Shown piece after piece: positions 1 to 10,779 of a stretch of 64,000 bases of DNA (the first letter of the stretch is position 1; each line of letters opens with the position of its first letter). Source of the stretch: Acanthosoma haemorrhoidale (Eukaryota > Arthropoda > Insecta > Hemiptera > Acanthosomatidae); contig OV884011.1 of assembly GCA_930367205.1 (NCBI GenBank), positions 126,799,208-126,863,207 on the forward strand. Direction: 5' to 3'. The notes beneath the pieces were generated by a model that worked only from the letters and a program-made list of their open reading frames with translations, did not search any database and had not been told where the DNA came from. The position numbers and the translations under genes were made by a program.

Positions 1-400
1 ATCCCTCTCTCACTTCCACCAAAAGCCATTAACCCCCTTAGATCAAATACCTTCTGAAAAACTTACCTTACCGTTAATTCCATTTCCCTTCCTATCTTTA
101 CTGTCTCGGGTACGGTATTTAGGCATCCATCTCAACAAAAGCTGAAATGGAACCCACACAAAATGCTAAAAAGACAATAACTAAACAGACGCTGTGGACA
201 AATGTACAGACTACTTCGAGGGACATCCCATCTCTCAATAGAAAATAAATTCTTAATCTACAAAGTTATACCTAAGCCAACCTGGGCATACAAAATAGAG
301 CTCTGGGAGACAGCAGAAAAGTCGAACATCAAGCATATCCAATCCTTTTGATCAAAAGTTTTGAGAACAATAGTAAATGCCCCTTATTACTTTAGCAACA
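1..400 (+). mobile_element. Jockey-like LINE fragment, end of reverse transcriptase ORF
   Basis: Translating around frame breaks gives the C-terminal part of a Jockey-clade ORF2: a YLGIHL motif followed by a region matching the NPHTRLKRQELNRRFGQLYR stretch seen more clearly in the copy near 13.4 kb, then SNIKHIQSF. Stops and indels show that it is dead. It is the more decayed arm of an inverted pair whose other arm lies at 417-720. Both ends of the fragment are truncated. Confidence 0.75.
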
Positions 401-416
401 ATGCTAATATAATATT

Positions 417-720
417 ATGCTGACATAATAAGGGGCATTTACTATTGTTCTCAGGACTTTTGATTGAAAGGATTGGATACGCTTGATGTTCGACTTTTTT
501 GCTGTCCCCCATAGCTCTATTCCGTGTGTCCAGATTGGTTTAAGTATAACTTTGTAGATTAGTAGTTTATTTTCTATTGAGAGATGGGATGTCCTTTGAA
601 GTAGTCTGTACAGTTGTCCAAAGCGTCTGTTTAGTTCTTGTCCTTTTAGTCTCGTATGTGGGTTCCAGGTCAGTCGTTTGTCAAGATGGAAGCCTAAGTA
701 CCGTACTGTCTCGGATACAG
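417..720 (-). mobile_element. Jockey-like LINE fragment, inverted copy
   Basis: The reverse complement matches bases 104-400 almost end to end (VRYLGFHLDKRLTWNPH region, then the segment read as SNIKRIQSFQSKVLRTIVNA). It is closer to the other copies in the window than the plus-strand arm, so it is probably younger or less damaged. Only about 16 bp of AT-rich sequence separate the two arms, so they form a large imperfect palindrome. Confidence 0.75.
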
Positions 721-1640
721 GGAGAGGAAAATTTATGTATATATTAATAAAAAAAGTAAATTAAAAAAAACTTCAGCGTGTGTTGTCATTGTTATCGGCA
801 ATAATTACTCCTTAACTTTAACTCACGCCTTACATCTATTAACTGGACATCAATTAATTTGATTATAATAAAATTATCTATTTATCTGAGACACTCCGTA
901 CCAGTGATGTGGCTACAGGAGAGGCGTGTGGTATGGGATATAGCCGGGCGGGAGATAATGCAGCTTTTGGATTCTGGGGATTCCTGTGCTGTGTATATAT
1001 TTGTATACTATTGATATTGCATATGATACTGCATATTGTATATGATATTGCAAAAACTGTATGCTTGTTATAACAGAAGACGTATTCCCAACGGCTGTTC
1101 CCGGCTAGCATGAAAATACCTCGGGTCATCCGTTCGGTCGACCCAATTGTTTCGTTAGCTATTTTTGTTTTATTTGTGTTCAGTTTTAATACTATCACAT
1201 AATATTATATACATGTCTGTTGTAATTGTAAATACTCTCTCTTTTTTATCTTTCTTGCCTATTATACCCCTTAATTTACGACCTTTTGTAGGCATTTAGT
1301 GCCTAACGTACTATGTAATTATACTTATGCACTTATGAAAATTTAATTGCTTACAATATTTGTGTTAATGTGATATTGTAAATACGGAAAGACTGGTATC
1401 ACTTACCACAATTAACCATTGCTATTTAAAGCAGGGTAAGCGTTAAATGATACGCTTAGATTCAGTTGTAGTGCAATATTCATGGTTTTATCTTCATATT
1501 ATTTTTTATATATCCTTGTATTACGAGAACTCTACAAGTTTGTAAAGAATACAAATAATGATCCGCGATCATAATAATGTTCAAAACTTTCTATTTTAGC
1601 AATATTTATAATAAATCTTCATCCTCCCAAATGGTTGATG
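721..1640. other. No recognised gene; AT-rich, possibly an old LINE 3' tail
   Basis: An open frame on the minus strand (878-1198) resembles no family I know. Around 960-1060 there is a TG-rich stretch followed by an imperfect tandem of TATTGATATTGCATATGAT-like units. Near 1290 there is a short perfect hairpin (AGGCA TTTAG TGCCT). This order (GT-rich stretch, tandem units, hairpin) recalls the 3' UTR of the Jockey-like LINE at 17.4 kb, but the sequences do not align well enough to be sure. Confidence 0.25.
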
Positions 1641-2037
1641 TTGACAGTCGTAAAAGGTTCCAATTAGAGATGACCAGAGATCACGATTGCCAGCCCTGTC
1701 TCCCATCACCTCTTAGCAGGGTGAGGGATGTGCTGTGGTGCCCTTAGGCTCCTTCCTATATCTAGGGGGACTTCATCCCTCAGGATTTAGGAGGTGGAGA
1801 GGATCTTAGGGTTTACCCAATGCAGCCTTCTCGCAACCCGTGTGATTGTCATCTTGAATTCAGGGCGCACGTACTAGTGCTTGTAAACAGAGGTCGGCTG
1901 ACACTGCCTCTATTCACTGTATCCACTTTCGAAGGAGTATCGATTATAAAGCTTGAATTAAAAATGTATCAATAACTAAATTTAGGTTTTTTAATTGGAT
2001 AAAAGGCAGGTTTTAATTTTATCACAATAAAGATTTG
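1640..2037 (+). mobile_element. Probable LINE/SINE 3' end with shared terminal motif
   Basis: This is a GC-richer stretch than its surroundings. It ends in AAAAGGCAGG, a short T-rich spacer and then ATCACAATAAAG, which is the same terminal arrangement as the Jockey-like LINE 3' ends at 17.7, 21.5, 27.3 and 29.2 kb. The upstream 350 bp do not match those copies. It is therefore either a different family with a related tail or a non-autonomous element using the same reverse transcriptase. Confidence 0.4.
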
Positions 2038-2589
2038 ACAATTGGATAAGATGTTTTAGGTATAGACACACACACACACTCACCCTTTCAGCAAGTTACA
2101 ATCAAAACGTCAAACACGGTGACCTCAATAATCATAATTACCCAATGCAATGAAATTACATATATATTATTCATAGCATAAACAAATAAACAGAAGATGG
2201 CTGCTGAAAAGAAGCCGAAGGTAATAATGACATTCTCGTTCTCATATTGCTTTAATATTGAATAGCATCAATAACAAATGAACTTATTACATTATTTATA
2301 TGAATATTTATGATTTTTTTAATCATTTTGGCACTTTTAAAATAGTAAAAGCCTACATCTCACACAATGCAATTTAGTTGAAGCTGAGATTCGGTAGAAT
2401 ATGTACCCCCATATATTAGGAAAAAATTAAGAAACATTTCCTTTTGTGTTACTTGCAATATATACAGTTCGTTAAGAATTGGTTACTTTGTGCTACAAAT
2501 AATAAAGATAAGATTAGAGTTTTTGGTTATTAATTAGTCACAAATAACTGCCTCCTAAAGCCATAATTTTTGTAACCTACATTTATAAT

Positions 2590-3185
2590 TGCATTATCCG
2601 AACGACGCGCATTCCTCTCCTCTGGAAACATTCCATTATTGTCCTATTCGTCAAACCCGGTAAACCACCCAATGACGCCTCATCTAAACGACCAAGTAGC
2701 CTACTCCTTATCCTTTCAAAAATATTTTAAAAACTCTTATTAAAACGTCTACTTCCAATTGTTGATTCCAAACACCTTTTTCCTACACATCAGTTTGGTT
2801 TCCATCAACGGCATTCCACTGCTCAACAAGGCCTTTGCTTTGCTGCCTTTCTGGGCTAATGTCACAAGCTTTTGACAGAGTTTGGCACGCAGGTTTGCTT
2901 TACAAGCTCAAAAGATATTTTCCACAGACCCTTTTCCTAATCCTACAGTCCTACCTTTCAAACCGCTTCTTCCAAGTCCACTGTGGTTTAGAATATTCTA
3001 ACTACTACCCCACAGGACAGTGTCCTGGGTTTTATCCTCTATAGCCTATACTACGCTTATGTCCCTATAAACAGTTGTCCTGGAACCCATATACGAGGCT
3101 AAAACTACAAGAACGCCTTGGACAACTGTACAGACTACTTCAAAGGTCATCCCATCACTCGATAGTAAATAAATTACTTATTATT
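2590..3185 (+). mobile_element. Jockey-like LINE reverse transcriptase fragment
   Basis: Frame-jumping translation gives recognisable RT blocks: WKHSIIVLF-KPGKPPND, a LSKIF-KLLLKRLLPIVDSKHL block, THQFGFHQRHSTAQQ and QAFDRVWHAGLLYKLKRYF. The family normally has WKHSIIIPI-KPGKP, QFGFR-HST and AFDRVWH. A jump near 3080 brings in the later segment that ends in an HPIT-like remnant. Several stops and a large internal deletion make it a dead copy. Part of the AFDRVWH block is also well preserved at 12.97 kb. Confidence 0.75.
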
Positions 3186-3262
3186 AAATAAATAAATAAA
3201 ATTAAATGCGTTCTCCTTGCTAGGGCCTCCGCCCCCTTATATAACTTCGGGCACCCCGCCGC

Positions 3263-4513
3263 TTACTGGTGCCTCGTCGTGTCTTCTTGGCACCCCACTC
3301 TGACGCAGCCCGCACATCTCAGGCACTCGTCCTTCCCGGGGAATGCCTCAGCCGTGTACCCCTTCTGGGCGCACCATTTGCAGGTCTTCTCTTTCCTAGT
3401 GCAGGTGGCTTTGGAGTGCCCGTAGCCCTGGCAAGTAATGCAGCGGGGAGTACTAGGTAGTCCTTCATCACTACCCTGTGCCACCCCCATACCCATATCC
3501 CTTCTGCCCCCAGGAGCGCGAACCTAACTTGGGGGGACACCTCAGCTATCCAGCTGACGTACACCGGATCACTGGTGGCCCCCAAGCTGAAGACCAGTTT
3601 CTACGCGCCGGGTCTCTGGTCTTGTGGCAGGCTCGCCAGGGTAGGGACAACCCGGGACAATGTGGCCCACACCTCGTCCAGGAACTCCTTTTCTCCCCAG
3701 GCTCTGGGGACCCCTAAAAATATCACCCTAGGTCCCCTCGTCTTTGCCATCCTCGAATTAAGGCCGGGCTTCGAACCCAACTCGATAAGCGACCTATACC
3801 TTCTAATACCTTTAAAAAGGGTATTAGTGGCTTCGAGGAGCCTTACCGTCTCTACCATACTTGGGGTCTCCACGAGGAGGCCTCCGGCCTTTGTTGTTCG
3901 CAGTATCCTGGACGAGTCACCTGGGTCCTTTTGTGGCATCCTCTTCATGATATCTACTGGATTGCCCTCAATGGTAATAAAGGTCTTCCTCCGTCCGCGC
4001 TTTCGGGAGCCTCGCCACCAGCTCCCGTACGTCCATCTTCTTCGCCGGACACGGAGTCTTCGTCTTCTTGACTTTTTTGCTCCACCTCCTCTTGCCTTGA
4101 AGTATATCCTTCCACATCCTCCGTGCTCAGTGGAACCTCTGTCTCGACCGGGGCGGGGGCAGTTGCTCTTCTCGCTGAGGTCGGTAAGCTGCAGGGCCAG
4201 CAGCCACCACCGCAGCCCAGGTAGTCGAGGGGAGGGATCTCTTCGGGACCTTGGTTGTCTTTGCCCTCTCCCGCTGGGGCTTTGGGGTCTTGGTGTGCTC
4301 TTTAGGCCCCGGTCCTCCGGCCACTCTGGACAACTTCCTATCGATAGAATCCACCGCTTTATGTATTTCGTCCGTGCCCTGGTCCATAAGCGCCAGAGTC
4401 TGCCCTACTACCACGGAGGTGACTGTTTCAGCCACTCTAGTGGCTATGGCCTGGATCAGGCCTCCATCTTCCATGATGGCTTGGGTCGCTCGCGTTACTG
4501 CCATGTCCAGCAT
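3263..4513 (-). pseudogene. R1-like LINE ORF1 (gag-like) relic
   Basis: On the minus strand a coiled, charged N-terminal region (4513-4127) is followed in another frame by a block (3948-3601) typical of the ORF1 of R1/TRAS-type non-LTR elements, including GGLLVETPSMVETVRLLEA. After an in-frame stop and a further frameshift comes a zinc-knuckle region with RCITCQGYGHSKATC and a second CKWC pair. This ORF1 protein would bind element RNA. At least one nonsense change and two frame changes break it, and no ORF2 follows. Base composition is clearly more GC-rich than the flanks. The 3' side ends in an ATTT-rich tract at about 3200, where it abuts a Jockey-like fragment. Confidence 0.7.
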
Positions 4514-4526
4514 CTATGATCTATGA

Positions 4527-7429
4527 ACATCATTATAAACTGAATCTATTGTATTTACAAATATATCCACAATTATTTTAAGTAATGCTTAATTAATATA
4601 TTTGTATGTGGATATCATTTATCTACATTTATGAGAGCTACAAATTTGTTTCCAAGAATATGGTTATTTCCATTAAGCAACGTATATGGCATATGTCTTT
4701 AAAAAAAATTACAAAAGAGGCTCATGTCGACCACGTGTAATCCACGCAACAAATAGCCACGCTCCATCTCTAGAGTTAAAATTGAAATAAGAATGGCCGA
4801 CCCAGAAAATTGCTGTTTTCAATCCTGTCCCTGAGGCAGTAGAAGTTTCCCGACGGTTGTTTAATTAAATCTCAACTATGTCTACAATTGTTAAAAGTAA
4901 TTATTTTCTTTTGTCTGAAGGCAGCAATTTAACTTGTGTTGGGCCTAATTCCATTTAAGCCCGGCAGGATTTTCTGCTGTCGCGGTATAACAATGGAGTA
5001 GGGTCTAGCCACTAGCGCCATCTTACTACACCGCTGACTTAATTCAAATAATAATTAGATCCGCGGATAAGTGGCTTTGGGTCCTTAGTAATTAAATTAT
5101 TCATTCCTGGCCCACTTTTTCGGATTGCTTCCAATTGTTTTATTAATCTGCTGCCTTAGACATTTAAATTGTGATGATAGGAGTCTATCCGTTATCTATA
5201 GGCTATTACCTAGTATAATCATCGTAATCATGATTTAACAAAGAAAAATAGCTTTTAATTGTTAGAGGGTTTTGCATTAACTGATTAGTTGAGCAGTTTT
5301 GTAAACCAACTAACCACACAGTATATGAACTTGTTCCCTACTTATGTCAAAACAGTTACCATACCAACAAATAGCAGGATGTTGGCCTCCTACTACAGTA
5401 ATTTTGGTCACTGCGCTTTCGATAATTAAATTATCACCATAATTTGACTTCACAAAAATATAAAATAGTACTTAGGCACAGAAAATATATAGTGACAGAG
5501 CTACGATTTGTAAACAAATCTTCCTGATCTCTGGTAGAGTCCCCAATCATTTGAACGATCCATTAGTTGCATTAGTTAGTCTAATAAAATGCTTATTAAT
5601 TTAGGTGAACTCATACCGCTTCTGAAAAGTTGAATGAATCAAACAAAAGTGCATACTATAATATACCAAGGTGTAAAATTGGATAAAATCATTACCTTCT
5701 GAGTAAAATGCCATGTAAAATGAAAAACTAGAAACAAAGATGTACATCAAAATAATCAATGTACACTTATTTTAAAAAACTATTCAATGTATATCTTTGA
5801 ATTCATTTTAATTTATATAAACTTTGAGAATTCAAAATAAAACTTCTGAGCATCCTCTATGAGATATTACAAACTTTACATTTATAAATATTAATCTTTA
5901 ACAAATGTAATTTATTAGTAAAGGGATTTAAAAACCACCTAAACAAACACATGACCCTCCAAATAAAGAATACTAAACTTTAAATAATAAAACAAAAATG
6001 AATTTAACAACTATTGGTTAAAGTGAAACCATAGTGGCATAGCCAGGAATCAAATCTATGACATTGTAATTACAACTAGGCCTTGAATGCCGTATAACAT
6101 CCATTGCACTATACGCACTAATAGTGTTTTTTATGTTTATATTTTTCTATTTAAGCAATAGTTTTCGCAAGAAGGATTACATTCCACAACCAATTAATTA
6201 TTGAGTAATTTCTATAAAATAAATCCTTCATGGGTTTAATGATTGCAATAACCTTGCTCTGAAATGTCTGGCTCATTTTTCCACTGTTAGTTCAGAAGTA
6301 ATATTTCAATCGTTTCTTCATAACTAAACGTGTAAATTATCAGGGATTAAATTAGCTGACAGTAGATGTCACCCTATATAATTACTTACATACTTCGCCG
6401 TGCTATTTGGAAAGTTTATAACTCAAGCCTTGAAAATCTAACATCGCATCCAAACTAAATCAATGTTCCTATAAAAATAATTTTTCTCCCTTCCAACGTC
6501 GTCAGTGGAGATCAGTAAAAATATATAAAAGAAAAGGAGACTTCACAGCTACAATTTAAAGTTGAAAATCATTTAGAAGTTTATTGATCGGACTTCTAAA
6601 GATCATAGCAGATGATTGCTGGAAGCTTCGAATAGGAGCCATCAACCACCCAACCTCTCTGAATTACATTTGCATTTAAACTGCCACCATGTCTAAAAAA
6701 AACATTTACGACCCTTAGAAATCCGCCCTAACTTGTTAGCTGTGTTTGAATAATTAAACGATACGTTTGTTATATCCATTTTTCACTTTATCATTCCATG
6801 TTATACTATTCTTTTATGTATTTAAACTAGTGATAATTGCTGTGTAAATGTTTAAATTCGACACCAGATCGATAGTTTGTTTAAATCAATCTATTTCAGT
6901 AATGAATTTCAATTAAGATAAATTCAAACTTCTTTGCCATACTGTTATATTATATTATTTCTTTATTGGACATTTATAGCACAAAGAGAAAATGTAAGAG
7001 AATTGTAAATTAAAGACACAACTCGAAAATATTTAGTGAAATATGTATATACATGATTATACATGGGGGTTTTCAAAACAAATAGAAAGCCATAACGATA
7101 AGGAATAAAATGTGTTCATTAAACAAACCCTTTACGGAAAGCAAAAATAAGTAGTCTTACCTCACATAAATCCATGTATACACCGCCAAACTAGGATGGA
7201 TTATTCATGCTCACAATTGCTTTTGCAAATCAAATGAACATTAAGGGAATTGGAAATTTAATGGCAAATTTAATTAGACACAAAACATTAAGATTATTAT
7301 TGATAGATAAACAATTCAAATTATTTTTAAAAAATTTTAAATTAAAAGACAAATAAGCAACATTCAAACATGTTATGTTCATCAACGCTATCAACTCTCC
7401 GTGGCATTGGTAAACTTTATTCAAAGTAA
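4527..7429. other. No gene recognised; AT-rich intergenic sequence
   Basis: I see no open frame of note, no splice-consistent exon chain and no transposon motif on either strand, apart from the tRNA-like sequence at 6032-6120. Composition is typical of the AT-rich background. Confidence 0.5.
6032..6120 (-). tRNA. tRNA-like sequence, probably a pseudogene or SINE head
   Basis: On the minus strand the 89 nt begin TAGTG and end CACTA, which can pair as part of an acceptor stem. They contain ATTTGATTCCTGG, a good match to the RNA polymerase III B box (GGTTCGANTCC), at the expected distance from the 3' end. The length would suit a class II (Leu/Ser) tRNA with a long variable arm. The D arm and anticodon arm do not fold convincingly, so a working tRNA is unlikely. 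Confidence 0.25.
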
Positions 7430-8900
7430 TTCTTAAATCTTAGAAGGTTTCTGATAAATTTAGATGTATTTTCAACTGTCTTGAACACGCCCAGGTACTC
7501 AAGATTTAAATCTGGACAAAAAGCTTGACACTGTAAACATCGGATGTCAGAAATATTGCAGAGATGAGTAGCAATAAACAATGTATTACATTGAAGGCCA
7601 GGGGGCTTCAGGCAAGGAAAGGATATCTAACAAAAAGTATCTGTTTATTATTTTTGATATAATCAAAATCTAAATTGCCCCCAAGAAAAAACTCTACTTT
7701 TCCTTTTTCTGTTTTAAAGCCACAATTTTGTGTCTAATAAACTATTTAAGTTGGGAATATCAATAAGGTGCATAAATATGCTGCAAGTTCTTTGCATAAC
7801 ATCGAAGATCTAGGACTGACCATTAACTGAAACTTAAAAAGTCACTCACAGTTCCACTGGGAATAAAAGAAAGTCGTTTATTACCTGAAATATATTAGTC
7901 AAGTACTAAATGTTGTTGAGTTTTCTAACTATGCTAGAAGTTCTCAAAGGTATTTTCTTCGTCAGCTCTAGCCCCGGACAGGTGTTTCCTCTATGATCAA
8001 ACTATTGCAGGAAACGACGATGGGGGAAATCCCAAAGCTCTCCAATTTAATAAGTTGCTTTGATTCTTCAACATATTAATAATTATCATCCCCAGTCCAT
8101 CTCAGAAATAAACAATACTCTAAGCACGTTTTCGAATGTGGGGATTGATTGTTAAGACTATCAACTTTGTTGCAATGGCTTTATAAATGATTTTGCAGCA
8201 ATATCTAATAAAGTACTCCCATCCGCCAGAACTAGAAAACTCAAAATCACGGGCTCTGTATATTATTATTTTTATATAGAATTTTTATTAAAAATATATG
8301 TGTCAAATTGTTATAATTATTTCTTGTCAATTAATTTATTCGGTCAATACCCTCCTGGTGTTTATATAAACTACTGTAGAATGAAGGAAATAAATATTTC
8401 AGTGACGTGATGAAGAGAAAGACCATGATTAAATATACATGAGTATTTCATCGTCAAATATACAAAAAAGATTTGAGGATGCGGAAAAATCTATAACAAT
8501 GCCTTTGGGGCAGAAAAGGGATGGGAGAACAACTTAGATTGTATAATGAACAAAGGAGTAAAACCATCCCACAGAACAATTTGCGAAGGAGTAAGATTGG
8601 ACAAAAGAATAAAGTGAGGCTTTGGTAAAATCCAAGATGATAAGGATAGTGCTTTTCTTTTTATCTATTGACGATTCTAGGTCGTTGTTAATTTTATCGA
8701 CAACTTTTGAAGCAGAAATCCCTTGTTAGACGTCGGGTTGAAATGAATTGAGGTTGAAATGGTTTCTCGAATCTCACTCAAAACTACGTCATCTGAGACC
8801 ATATTTTTAGTCCTTATTCCAGGTGGATTGAATGAGCTTTGCGTGCCTTAACCATAATGTCGTCATCTCCAAATAAAGTATTTCCCTATACATACAACAG
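7430..8900 (-). mobile_element. Decayed LINE reverse transcriptase (RTE/CR1-like)
   Basis: Reading the minus strand with frame jumps gives a segment near 8750-8640 with KVVDKINNDLESSIDKKKST followed by a LDFTKA motif. This is the RT block that normally reads ST-AL--V-D-I------LLLDFSKAFD. Towards 7500 there is a cysteine-rich stretch with CLQCQAFCPDL, like the C-terminal cysteine motif of some LINE ORF2 proteins. Stops and indels are frequent, so this is an old copy. The ends and the clade are uncertain. Confidence 0.45.
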
Positions 8901-10450
8901 TCCTCAACTTGGGCAAAACACAAGCAAGTTTCCCCGATAGATCACTATAGTTAGAAAACACATTCTATGTGCCATATAGATGCAGCATTCGGCCGTTAAG
9001 GTCCTAGAAGAACGGCATTCAGCAATAACATTTTATTCCCTGGCCACTTTACTATCCTTAACCGCTTTAAGTACCGATTAGACTAGAAACTTAACCCTTG
9101 ACAAGTAGGGGATAGGCGTTCAAAGTTAGATTTAAAAACATTCTGAATATCAAAAAAAGTTATAATTCCTATAGCATGTAATTAAATCAAAATAATCAAT
9201 CAAATTCATTGCTACTTGTTGGAAATTATGTACATAGGAGCGTGGAAGTACACCCGGAGATACCGAAGTTCATCCGGTTCGCCTTTAAGTTAGATGTAAA
9301 TTGGCTCCGGGGAGACCAAATTGGCCGAAATTACAGACCACGAAAATGGCGTAACTTGATCAAAATTAAGTTGTTGATTAGACGGAAGCAATTACTTTCG
9401 GTAGCATCGGCCGGACTTAGGGGCCCTACCAGTGGTCCCAAGTTGAGCCCTGTCAACCACTAACAGACTGATATCTACCAGCTTTCCTAATTATCTATAT
9501 CCGAGTTTTACTTTCTAAGTATTAGTACTTTTAGTACTTCATACTTGTTGGGGAGATCCCTCCCATATTCATGACTTACAATCGATTAAAGTAATGTACA
9601 AAAAGCCTCATTCCTTTAAGATGGGATTAGCCTTAAAGCCGATTTTCATTTAGAGTCAATAAATAAATAAGATAATATAATAACTTTTTTTAACAAAGTC
9701 AATTTAAATCCTAAATGTGTTTAACCCGCTCCATGTTTTGTCTATGTTTATCGATATTAAGAATATGGTGATGGTGAACTAACTAAACCTCTGCAGTCAA
9801 TGTAGTTACTAATGAACGTTCGAATATTTTGCTGCTATGAAATTTCCAACGGAACTTGATCTAGAACTTCGATACTGAGAATCCTTGGACAGTCGTACAA
9901 TTGGTGACCATAGACAAACCTGGATAATTTGTAAAATTAGAACTGCCCTGCATCTGAAAATTAAAATGTTAACTACAGTACTACTGTATTTAAAAGCAAC
10001 AGTATGCAGATCATAAAATAAACATCTGTATTTGCTGGTTGGCTATATCCGTATGTAGATGGATTGGTGGCAGAGTATTAAAATATGAAAAAGTATAAGA
10101 TGTGTCAGCCATTTTGATTGAAAAATAGGAGTTTTCAGCGTTGCATTAAAAAATTAAAGAGCTGTAATGTTTAAGGCAGTTAGGATATTTACTTCTTGGC
10201 CCTGTGAATCATAATTGGGTACAAATGACCCAAACATACTTCGGAAAGAAGTGAAGGACTCTATTTCTTTGTATAAGTTTCTTGTATTATCATAGGAGAA
10301 ATGTGTATACGGACTAAAGCAATAATCAGAATAATTTCTAAATTTAATAATAACTGTTTAAATTTTCTTCTTCAGTTATTAAAGGTAAGAATTGAAGTAA
10401 TCAATTGATTTCCAATAGTATATTTGAAATTATATTAAACATCGTAGTAT
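8901..10450. other. No gene recognised
   Basis: An 84-codon open frame at 9209-9463 (plus) lies in a slightly GC-richer patch, but it has no recognisable domain, no exon-like neighbours and no start context that argues for translation. The rest is AT-rich with nothing identifiable. Confidence 0.45.
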
Positions 10451-10466
10451 TTTATTTATTTATTTT
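10451..10466 (-). terminator. Candidate poly(A) signal of the odorant receptor gene
   Basis: Overlapping AATAAA hexamers occur here on the minus strand, about 320 bp past the receptor stop codon at 10780. No closer perfect hexamer was noticed. Use of this site is an inference. Confidence 0.3.
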
Positions 10467-10779
10467 AGGGGCGTGCACAGCTAATAAGGCAAGGTAGTGC
10501 CAGTGAAGAATTTGTTTTCCTTTTCCTCTGGGCTTCTTGCAGTTAACATTTTACTGGCAGATTATAAAAATTATATATTATAATGATATCCTTGATTTCC
10601 AACATCATGCAGTCTTAAGAATACTTTCAAGTTATAGAAACTGGGCCCTAGTGAAGTATAGCAAAAAAATAAAAAGGATCGACTTATTTAAAAGCCAGGC
10701 TCAACAAACATTCTTAAAATAGTGTGCAGTAAAAAGTAAAAACAAAATAACAATTATATAAATGGATGAAAGGTTTCAA

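Noticed and set aside
878..1198. 106-codon minus-strand frame as a gene
   Set aside because: No recognisable domain, and the sequence looks like a degenerate repeat with internal tandem units.
3575..4519. 314-codon plus-strand frame
   Set aside because: It is the antisense shadow of the R1-like ORF1 relic; GC-rich sequence lacks stops by composition.
9209..9463. 84-codon plus-strand frame
   Set aside because: No domain, no splice partners, no codon signal; kept only as a remark.
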